Source: JBOHUX01 sp050734915 (GTDB lineage Bacteria > Chloroflexota > Dormibacteria > Dormibacterales > Dormibacteraceae). From it: a DNA stretch of 6,054 nt. Shown here piece after piece: positions 1 to 4,963 of this stretch (position 1 is the first letter of the stretch; the number at the start of each line of letters is the position of its first letter). The stretch is taken from positions 1-6,054 of the forward strand of contig JBOHUX010000142.1 in the NCBI GenBank assembly GCA_050734915.1. The letters are read 5' to 3'. The translations under genes and the position numbers were made by a program. The notes under the pieces were generated by a model, which worked only from the letters and a program-made list of their open reading frames with translations, did no database searches and had not been told where the DNA came from.

Positions 1-413
1 GCCCCGGGGCCGAGCTCCACTCGGTGGACCGCGACCAGGGCGCGCTGCGGCGCCAGGAGGGGCGGGTCCGCGCGCGCTTCCCCGCCGCCCGCGTCAGGTA
101 CCGCCGGGCAGACTTCACGGCCGACCTGGGCCTGGCCGGGCTGGACGGGGTCCTGATGGCCAACTCGCTCCATTTCGAGCGCGACCAGCCGGCGGTCCTG
201 GAGCTCGTCCACGGCTACCTGAGAGGGGGCGGACGGCTGATCCTCATCGAATACGACTTCGAGCGCGGCAACCCGTGGGTGCCGCACCCGCTCTCCTATC
301 GGTCCTGGCGACGGCTCGCGCCGGAGGCGAGGTTCGTGGACACCCGGCTTCTGGCCACCCACCCGAGCCGGTTCCCGGGCGCCATGTACGCCGCCCTCAG
401 CCACGCCCGGTGA
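1..413 (+). CDS. Class I SAM-dependent methyltransferase, C-terminal part (5' end outside window)
   Basis: The reading frame is open from base 3 to the TGA at 411-413, giving about 136 residues of a protein that starts left of the window. The piece begins with the end of strand beta2: LHSVDRD, where an acidic residue normally contacts the ribose of S-adenosylmethionine. It continues through a beta4-like segment (LDGVLMANSLHF) and the glycine turn plus strand beta5 (LRGGGRLILIEYD). This order is that of a Rossmann-fold methyltransferase of the Methyltransf_11/25 type. The glycine-rich SAM loop (motif I) should lie just upstream and is not visible. The GTG at 24-26 is the valine codon within SVDRD, so it is not the start. 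The methyl acceptor cannot be inferred. Its 3' end faces the DsrE-family gene, with 33 bases between the stop codons. Confidence 0.82.
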   Translation, partial: PGAELHSVDRDQGALRRQEGRVRARFPAARVRYRRADFTADLGLAGLDGVLMANSLHFERDQPAVLELVHGYLRGGGRLILIEYDFERGNPWVPHPLSYRSWRRLAPEARFVDTRLLATHPSRFPGAMYAALSHAR

Positions 414-446
414 AGGTGCCGCGCCGGGCGGCCCGGGCGGTCGGTC

Positions 447-815
447 TCAGAAGCTGACGGTGCGGTCGCTCTCCTGGACCAGCTCGACCAGCTCGACGGG
501 ATTGATGAAGACGGCGTTCCTGCCCTCCAGGTGGGCGGCGGTGACTCCCCTCGCCTCCGCGCAACCCCGGCAGACGTAGAGCGGGATCTCGTGCTCCAGG
601 CAGGCCGCGAGCAACTGCTCCAGCGGGGGGACGCCGAGGCCCTTGACGGCGGACGCGATGTCCGTCCTCAGCACCTCGGTGGCGTCGCCGGCAAGGACGA
701 TCCCGCAGCGGCGGCCGGAGGCGGCGGCCCCGTTGGCGGCGATGTGGAAGGGCAGGCTCGCCCGGCTGGGATCGGAGGATCCGGCGGTGGCGACGATCAG
801 CAGCATCGACATCAC
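447..815 (-). CDS. DsrE/DsrF-like family protein
   Basis: A 122-residue protein matching the usual length and layout of the DsrE/DsrF-like fold: a small cytoplasmic alpha/beta protein of the sulfur-relay type, usually oligomeric. It opens with a hydrophobic beta strand (MLLIVATAG), followed by an S/DPSRA loop and a helix. The central LAGDATEVL segment and the GVPPLEQLL helix are typical of the family. The strand LYVC leads to CRGCAEARGV, with Cys82 and Cys85; the first occupies the position of the conserved family cysteine that can carry persulfide sulfur. Many relatives are uncharacterised, so sulfur transfer is an inference, and no dsr, tus or sulfur-oxidation genes are seen nearby. The start is tightly bounded: an in-frame TAA lies at 819-821 (minus strand), leaving GTG at 815, ATG at 812 or ATG at 806. 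ATG 812 fits relatives best. No clear Shine-Dalgarno site precedes it, so translation may be leaderless. Confidence 0.88.
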   Translation of the reverse strand: MMSMLLIVATAGSSDPSRASLPFHIAANGAAASGRRCGIVLAGDATEVLRTDIASAVKGLGVPPLEQLLAACLEHEIPLYVCRGCAEARGVTAAHLEGRNAVFINPVELVELVQESDRTVSF

Positions 816-851
816 CCGTTAGAGTAGGCCGCGGAGTCGAGTGAGAGACGG

Positions 852-1037
852 TTGAAGTGCCCGGTCCCCTGCCTGGAGTGCGGCACCTACACGATGGTCC
901 TCGATCTCAACGAGGATCATCAGCACATCGCCTGCGAGCGCTGCGAGCGCGTCTGGTGCGCCGTCTGCGTGGGTCGCATCGAGGTCCAGATCTCGCCTGA
1001 GTGGCTGCGGCGTCGCCGGATCGCGGCGCTCAACTGA
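852..1037 (+). CDS. Small cysteine-rich zinc-ribbon-like protein
   Basis: A 61-residue protein with seven cysteines in two clusters. The first is C3-x3-C7-x2-C10 near the N-terminus. The second is C28-x2-C31-x4-C36-x2-C39 in the middle, with His23 and His25 between the clusters. This is enough for one zinc-ribbon site (C7/C10 with C28/C31 or C36/C39) and possibly a second site. The C-terminus is basic (WLRRRR), which could contact nucleic acid, though that is inference. The start is TTG at 852, with a purine-rich GAGAG at 843-847 four bases upstream. The in-frame TAG at 825-827 excludes a longer protein, and the later ATG would lose the first cysteine cluster. It is divergent from the DsrE gene and its stop faces the stop of the C39-like gene 14 bases away. 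I do not recognise a specific family or function. Confidence 0.72.
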   Translation: MKCPVPCLECGTYTMVLDLNEDHQHIACERCERVWCAVCVGRIEVQISPEWLRRRRIAALN

Positions 1038-1051
1038 GCAGGCGGGAGAGG

Positions 1052-1822
1052 TCAGGCCGCCAGGGTCAGCATCTGGGGAGCCTGGTTCATCCTCGGCATC
1101 TGGGCTTCCATCGCCGACCACAGCGTCGGCCAGCGGTACTGCCAGTACCGGCCCTGCATGAAGCCCCCGTCGTCGGCGATCAGGTGGCCGTCGGCCGTGT
1201 ACCCGATCAGGAGCAGCACGTGGTAGACGTTGCCGGATCCGTAGTAGGGAGTCAGCTTGGCGCCCCCGGGGGCGCCGTGGGTCATCACCGGGATGATCAC
1301 CGGATTGCCCCGCGCCAGCTGCTCGCGGACGGCATCGAGGGTGGCCGGCTGGACCACCGATCGGAACCCGAAGAGCCGGCCCGCCTCCTGCCCGATCTGG
1401 GCCAGCGTGAGATCGGGGTGAGGATTGTCGAACGTCCGCCGCTCCCAGGCGACGAGGGGGTCCATCTCGCGCTCCGCGGTCGCGGCCGGGATGGTCGCGC
1501 TGTGGTCCCCGCGGAGATAGTGTGAGTACATGAGCAGCGCGGCCGCCTCGCAGTAGTCCTCGTGCGTCGGCCAGTCCCCCCGCGGCGCCTGGGGCGTGTA
1601 CGGCACCTGGATGCGAACCGAGGCGGGGAGAGCGGCCAGACCGGCGCCCGACGGTGAGCCCACGGGCATGGGCCTGGCGGGCGGCGTGCCCCGGGGGGCT
1701 TCGATCAGCAGGGCGGTCCTGGGCGCCCGCGGCGGCGCGGCCGTGAAGTCGGCGCGATAGACGATCGCCCCCAGCGCGCCCCCGCAGAGCGCCAGCACCG
1801 CGATCAGCGCCCGGCCCGACAT
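1052..1822 (-). CDS. Exported C39-like cysteine peptidase family protein
   Basis: A 256-residue protein with one hydrophobic N-terminal segment (about residues 5-21, after Arg4). This is a signal peptide or membrane anchor that places the rest outside the cytoplasm. A proline/alanine-rich linker covers residues 28-68. The domain from residue 70 onward matches the C39-like peptidase fold (Peptidase_C39_2): IQVPYTPQAPRGDW, then Cys91 in EDYCEAAALLM as predicted nucleophile, His201 in YHVLLLIGY, and Asp217 or Asp218 in LIADDGG as the third catalytic residue. All three are therefore present. The NPVIIPVM strand before the histidine is also typical. Relatives process peptides or remain uncharacterised, and no bacteriocin ABC transporter or leader peptide is nearby, so the substrate is unknown. 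ATG at 1822 was chosen because the hydrophobic segment starts there. Extending the frame to 1960 adds only an arginine-rich stretch overlapping the flippase gene. Confidence 0.85.
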   Translation of the reverse strand: MSGRALIAVLALCGGALGAIVYRADFTAAPPRAPRTALLIEAPRGTPPARPMPVGSPSGAGLAALPASVRIQVPYTPQAPRGDWPTHEDYCEAAALLMYSHYLRGDHSATIPAATAEREMDPLVAWERRTFDNPHPDLTLAQIGQEAGRLFGFRSVVQPATLDAVREQLARGNPVIIPVMTHGAPGGAKLTPYYGSGNVYHVLLLIGYTADGHLIADDGGFMQGRYWQYRWPTLWSAMEAQMPRMNQAPQMLTLAA

Positions 1823-1845
1823 CCGCCTACCATACCCGCACCCTC

Positions 1846-3300
1846 GTGAGCTCAGAGCTGCCCGCCGACGCGACCGTCCCGCGCCGCGATCTCGGTAAGT
1901 GCGCCGTTCGCAACACCCTCGTCGTGCTCGCCGCGCGGGTGGTCTCCAGGCTGGTCTCACTGGTGATGGTGATCGTGCTCGCCACTCACCTGGGGGCGGG
2001 CGGCTACGGGCGCTACACGACCCTGATCGCCTACAGCGCGCTGATCAGCGTGCTCGCCGACCTCGGCCTCAACACCCTCTACACCCGCGAGGCGGCGCGG
2101 GCCCCGGACCGCCTGTCGGACTTTCTCGCCAGCCTCCTCAGCGGCAAGCTGGCACTGGCGGTGGGCACGTCCGCGGTGCTCGCCTTCGCCCTCAGCCGGA
2201 TCGGGCTCGGCGGCCTCGCCGTCCCTGGGGCGGCCCTTCTGCTGTTGACGACCTACGCCAACCTTCTGCGGAACACCTTCTACGCCCTCGGCCGGCTCCA
2301 GTTCGAGGCCGCCGCCATCGTCGGCGAGACGGTCATCCAGGCCTGCCTGATCCTGCTCGGCGCGCACCGGGGAGCGGGCGTGGGCTGGTTCGTGTGGAGC
2401 TATGCCGCCTCCTACGCTTTCACCGCCGCCTACTGCCTGGCCGTCATCCCGATCTTTCGCATGGGCCGGATCCGGGCTGGGTTCAACGGGCGCCTGTTCG
2501 TCCGCTGGCTCAGGATCGGGCTCCCCTTCGCGATCGGCATCCTCCTGACCAACCTCTACTTCAAGGCCGATGTCCCCATCCTCCAGCACTTCCGGCCCTT
2601 CCGCGAGGTGGGCTGGTATCAGTTCGCCTACAAGCCGTTCGAGGCGCTGCAGTTCGTTCCCCTGGCCGTGCAGTCGGTCGTCTATCCCGTCATCGCCGTC
2701 TATCACCGCGTCTCGCCAAGCCAGGTCCAGGCCGCCTACGAGCGCTTCTTCAAGGTCCTGGCCCTGCTCGGCCTCCCGCTCACCGCCGGCACGTTCGTGC
2801 TCGTGCATCCGGTGGGCCGCCTCTTCCGCCTCTTCCCGCAGTCGGAGCCGGCGCTCCGGATCCTCGCGTTCGGGATCGTCTTCCTGTTCGTGAACTCGGC
2901 CTTCACGGCCACCCTCTACGCCATCGACCGCCAGGACCTCTTCGCGTGGACGACCGGCATCGCCGTGGCCGTCAACGTGGGACTGAACGTGATCCTGATC
3001 CCCCGCTTGGGCTACCTGGCCGCGGCCGCGACGACGGTCGTGACGGAGGCGTCATTCTCGATCGCCGGATGCTGGTTCGTGGGGCGCCGGCACCCGCTCC
3101 CCTGGTTCCGGCTCAGCTGGCGGCTGCTGCTGGCGGCGACGATCATGGCGGTCGCGGTCTATCCTCTACGCCACCACGCCATCTACCTCTCCGCCCCCTT
3201 CGGAGCCGTGGTCTACGCGATCGCCGTCTGGGCTCTCCGGGCCGTGCGCCCCGAGGAGGTCGAGCTGTTCCGGCGCGGGCTGCGCCGGACCTGGGGCTGA
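1846..3300 (+). CDS. Polysaccharide/oligosaccharide flippase (Wzx-like, MOP superfamily)
   Basis: A 484-residue, strongly hydrophobic protein with about 12-14 membrane segments, the normal size for Wzx/RfbX-type flippases that move lipid-linked sugars across the inner membrane. Recognisable family features run in order. The first segment has the RVVSRLVSLV motif and ends in LATHLGAGGYGRY (residues 31-57). The soluble turn ADLGLNTLYTREAAR follows at 71-85. The mid-protein LYFKADVPIL (237-246) marks the second half of the pseudo-symmetric bundle. NVGLNVILIPRLGYLAAA (377-394) is the classic signature near helix 10. The GTG at 1846 is the first start after the divergent peptidase gene and leaves a 20-residue charged N-terminus before the first helix; no strong ribosome site is visible. 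No glycosyltransferase is immediately adjacent, so the lipid-linked substrate is unknown. A glycosyltransferase does occur 1.65 kb downstream. Confidence 0.9.
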   Translation: MSSELPADATVPRRDLGKCAVRNTLVVLAARVVSRLVSLVMVIVLATHLGAGGYGRYTTLIAYSALISVLADLGLNTLYTREAARAPDRLSDFLASLLSGKLALAVGTSAVLAFALSRIGLGGLAVPGAALLLLTTYANLLRNTFYALGRLQFEAAAIVGETVIQACLILLGAHRGAGVGWFVWSYAASYAFTAAYCLAVIPIFRMGRIRAGFNGRLFVRWLRIGLPFAIGILLTNLYFKADVPILQHFRPFREVGWYQFAYKPFEALQFVPLAVQSVVYPVIAVYHRVSPSQVQAAYERFFKVLALLGLPLTAGTFVLVHPVGRLFRLFPQSEPALRILAFGIVFLFVNSAFTATLYAIDRQDLFAWTTGIAVAVNVGLNVILIPRLGYLAAAATTVVTEASFSIAGCWFVGRRHPLPWFRLSWRLLLAATIMAVAVYPLRHHAIYLSAPFGAVVYAIAVWALRAVRPEEVELFRRGLRRTWG

Positions 3301-3313
3301 TCGGCAAGCGATC

Positions 3314-3336
3314 TTGACAGGCGCCCCCGGTTGACA
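3314..3336 (+). promoter_or_regulatory. Pair of TTGACA hexamers upstream of the 94-residue gene
   Basis: Two exact copies of the sigma-70 -35 consensus TTGACA lie at 3314-3319 and 3331-3336, in the 72-base gap between the flippase and the next gene. The copies share TTGACA followed by G or C and then GC, and are spaced 17 bases start to start. Neither has a good -10 box at the normal 16-18 base distance; the best AT-rich candidate, around 3343-3348, is at the wrong spacing for both. The site may be a promoter with a weak -10 element, an activator or repressor half-site pair, or chance. Confidence 0.22.
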
Positions 3337-3372
3337 CGCAGGTATTGCCGAGAGGGCGCGTCATGTCGAAAC

Positions 3373-3657
3373 ATGCAGGTGACGGTGCCGAACGAGGAGC
3401 GACGACAGGCGCTGCGCAGACTGGACGACATCCTGGAGGCCCTCGAGCAGCTCAACCTGCGCGACCAGGAGGCGCTGCCGCCCCCGCTCGTCGAGCGCCT
3501 CCAGGTCCTGGGTGTGGCAGAGCCTGCCCAGCACACGGTCCCGCACCTGATCGAGCTCGTCTGGGAGCGGCAGCAACCGTTCCTGATCACCCTCATCGAG
3601 GATCGGCGCCGGCGCCCGCGCCGCCAGTCCACGGTGGGCGCCGGTCGCTGGACCTGA
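3373..3657 (+). CDS. Hypothetical 94-residue helical protein
   Basis: I do not recognise this protein. It is predicted to be soluble and mostly helical. Residues 7-35 form a charged amphipathic helix (EERRQALRRLDDILEALEQL) that could make a short coiled coil. A PPPLVERLQVLGV segment follows at 37-48. A second amphipathic stretch (HLIELVWERQQPFLITLIED, 58-77) leads to a very basic tail RRRRPRRQ (78-85). There is no cysteine pair, signal peptide or membrane helix. Codons end almost entirely in G or C and the composition is protein-like, which supports a real gene over the neighbouring frames. ATG at 3373 was chosen because the residues upstream, back to TTG 3331, look like spacer. However, the best purine-rich ribosome site (GAGAGGG, 3350-3356) is 16 bases from this ATG, further than usual. 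The basic tail suggests nucleic acid or phospholipid contact, as inference only. Confidence 0.6.
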   Translation: MQVTVPNEERRQALRRLDDILEALEQLNLRDQEALPPPLVERLQVLGVAEPAQHTVPHLIELVWERQQPFLITLIEDRRRRPRRQSTVGAGRWT

Positions 3658-3664
3658 GCCCGCT

Positions 3665-3703
3665 CCCGAGTGGGTTCGGGGGGCGGGGCCGTTTTCGGCC
3701 CCG
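3665..3703 (+). terminator. Two adjacent hairpins after the 94-residue gene, possible terminator
   Basis: Directly after the stop codon at 3657 there are two inverted repeats. The first has arms CCCGA (3665-3669) and TCGGG (3676-3680) around a six-base loop. The second is stronger: a perfect 8-base stem, CGGGGCCG (3684-3691) and CGGCCCCG (3696-3703), around a TTTT loop. Their position, in the 71-base gap before the next gene, fits a transcription stop or pause. The usual run of T residues after the stem is absent, so this is not a standard intrinsic terminator. In so GC-rich a genome some palindromes arise by chance, but a perfect 8-base stem is notable. Confidence 0.4.
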
Positions 3704-3728
3704 GCCGGGCGGGTAAGGTTGAGCGGCG

Positions 3729-4154
3729 ATGCCTGAGATGAATTTCGGAAGCCTGCGGGGAGCTCGCCTGCCCGGTGGCCGCTCTCGTGGCGGCCTCGGT
3801 GGCCGCCGCCGCGTCAGCCTGCTGGGCGTGGCGCTGATCGTGATCGGAGCCGTCGCGGTGGCCAACGCGTATGCGCCGGGGCTCGCCGCCGTCCTCCGGT
3901 TCTGGCCGCTGATCCTGGTCGCCGCCGGTCTGGCGGGGCTGGTCCGCAGGCCCGGCTGGGCGGGGCAGCTGGACACTGTGCTGCCGGGAACAGCGCAGCT
4001 CGCGCTCCGGCCGCGCCGGGTGGTGAGCTGGTTCCTGATCGTCCTCGGCCTCCTCCTCCTTCCTCTCAGCCTCCATCTCGTCGACGAGCGCGCCGTCGGC
4101 CCCGCGCTGCTGATCGCGCTGGGGGCCTACCTGCTCTGGCGCCGGTCCCGCTGA
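3729..4154 (+). CDS. Four-helix membrane protein, LiaF transmembrane/DUF5668-like
   Basis: A 141-residue integral membrane protein with a basic, glycine-rich cytoplasmic N-terminus (residues 8-28) and four predicted helices at about 29-46, 53-72, 97-118 and 122-137. The pattern LIVIG, then FWPLILVAAGL, then LVRR resembles the two-helix unit of LiaF-TM/DUF5668 proteins, which are often linked to envelope stress sensing or are uncharacterised. The second half (RRVVSWFLIVLG, then GPALLIALGAYLLWRR) repeats the first, so the protein looks like a tandem duplication of that unit. ATG at 3729 has a weak TAAGG site at 3714-3718. There is no C-terminal LiaF sensor domain, so a regulatory role is not shown. 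The TGA stop lies at the very beginning of the phosphatase reading frame, which suggests cotranscription with the genes that follow. Confidence 0.7.
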   Translation: MPEMNFGSLRGARLPGGRSRGGLGGRRRVSLLGVALIVIGAVAVANAYAPGLAAVLRFWPLILVAAGLAGLVRRPGWAGQLDTVLPGTAQLALRPRRVVSWFLIVLGLLLLPLSLHLVDERAVGPALLIALGAYLLWRRSR

Positions 4155-4198
4155 CCCCCGCCGCCTTCCTCCGCGCCAGCCGCGAGGCGGGCGCCCGG

Positions 4199-4963
4199 GT
4201 GCGGCAGGCGATCCGGCCGCTGGTGGGGACTGCCGAGGGTGGCCGGGAGCTGTCGGTCGGTGCCGGCGGCGACCGCACGGTCGAGCTCGACCGGCGGGCC
4301 GAGGAGATCACGATCGGGGTTCTCCAGTCCCTGGCCGCCGAGGCGCGGTTCTCCCTGCTCTCGGAGGAGGCCGGGGGCCGTCGATTCGGAGCCGGCTACC
4401 CGCGCCTGCTGCTCGATCCGGTGGACGGCAGCCTCAACGCCAAGCGCGGCATCCAGCTCTTCGGCTTCATGACCGCGCTCGTCGAGGGGGCGAGGGTCGG
4501 GGACGCGGTCGCGGGCTACATCTCGAATCTCGTCACCGGTGAGGAGTGGCACGCGCTCCGGGGCGAGGGGGCCTTCGTCGACGGGCGCCGCTTCCACACC
4601 CCGGCGCCCGCGCGAGTCGACCGCTTCGAGGTGCTGGGGCTGGAGAGCGGCGCCCGATCGGTGCTTCGCGCCGCACCCCTCCTGGAGCGGGCGGCGAAGG
4701 TCCGCATCCCCGGCTCGATGGCTCTCGCCATCGTCTACGCGGCGGCGGGCCGCTTCGACGTCTTCTGCGCACCCTTCCCGGCCCGCGTCTTCGACATGAC
4801 GGCCGGGCTCCTGATCGCGAGCGAGGCCGGGGCGTCGGTCAGCGATCTGGGGGGCCGTTCACCCGGGCGGCTCCCGGCCGATCTCGAGGCCCGGACCGAC
4901 CTCCTCGTCACCGGCGGCCCCGCGCAGCACGAGTGGGCACTGGCGGCGATGCGCGGTGCTTGA
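4199..4963 (+). CDS. Inositol monophosphatase / fructose-1,6-bisphosphatase family sugar phosphatase
   Basis: A 254-residue, metal-dependent phosphatase of the lithium-sensitive IMPase superfamily, which hydrolyses phosphate from inositol phosphate, fructose bisphosphate or related sugar phosphates in the cytoplasm. Numbered from GTG 4199, the metal site is complete: Glu56/Glu57 in LLSEEAGG, Asp73 and Asp76 in LLLDPVDGSLN, and Asp199 in RVFDMTAG. The N-terminal GGDRTVELDRRAEE and the GSLNAKRGI continuation resemble the archaeal-type IMPase/FBPase branch more than bacterial SuhB. RIPGSMALAIVYAAAG is the expected segment before the last aspartate. The start is uncertain: the frame stays open to CTG 4151 and the extra 16 residues look like the family's first helix. 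The only standard start is GTG 4199, with GAGG at 4184-4187. Its 3' end overlaps the glycosyltransferase start by 8 bases, so the two are probably translationally coupled. The exact substrate is not determined. Confidence 0.86.
   Translation: MRQAIRPLVGTAEGGRELSVGAGGDRTVELDRRAEEITIGVLQSLAAEARFSLLSEEAGGRRFGAGYPRLLLDPVDGSLNAKRGIQLFGFMTALVEGARVGDAVAGYISNLVTGEEWHALRGEGAFVDGRRFHTPAPARVDRFEVLGLESGARSVLRAAPLLERAAKVRIPGSMALAIVYAAAGRFDVFCAPFPARVFDMTAGLLIASEAGASVSDLGGRSPGRLPADLEARTDLLVTGGPAQHEWALAAMRGA

Noticed and set aside
424..436. CCGGG/CCCGG hairpin between the convergent methyltransferase and DsrE genes
   Set aside because: The stem is five bases with a three-base loop and no T-tract, as expected by chance at this GC content.
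477..496. Tandem nine-base repeat (ACCAGCTCG twice)
   Set aside because: It lies in the DsrE-family gene and simply encodes the Val-Glu-Leu-Val-Glu-Leu helix; two copies do not indicate a repeat element.
1784..1789. Possible lipobox cysteine (Cys13) in the C39-like protein
   Set aside because: The residue before the cysteine is Leu rather than Gly, Ala or Ser, and the hydrophobic segment before it is too short for a lipoprotein signal.
1823..1960. N-terminal extension of the C39-like gene to base 1960
   Set aside because: It adds 46 mostly arginine residues before the hydrophobic export segment and would overlap the flippase gene by over 100 bases.
1957..2808. Long open frame antisense to the flippase gene
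   Set aside because: It is a shadow of the GC-rich codon pattern: the translation is E/G/D/R-rich without hydrophobic cores or motifs, while the plus strand encodes a clear flippase.
1899..3317. Long plus-strand frame overlapping the flippase in another frame
   Set aside because: It is arginine/proline/glycine-rich, with none of the membrane segments or motifs present in the frame starting at 1846.
3331..3349. Sigma-54-like promoter (TTGACACG followed by TTGC)
   Set aside because: The -24 element lacks the GG pair and the distance to TTGC is two bases too long.
3213..4076. Long minus-strand frame spanning the 94-residue gene and the membrane protein gene
   Set aside because: The translation is low-complexity and arginine/proline/serine-rich, it crosses intergenic hairpins, and it opposes two better-supported genes.
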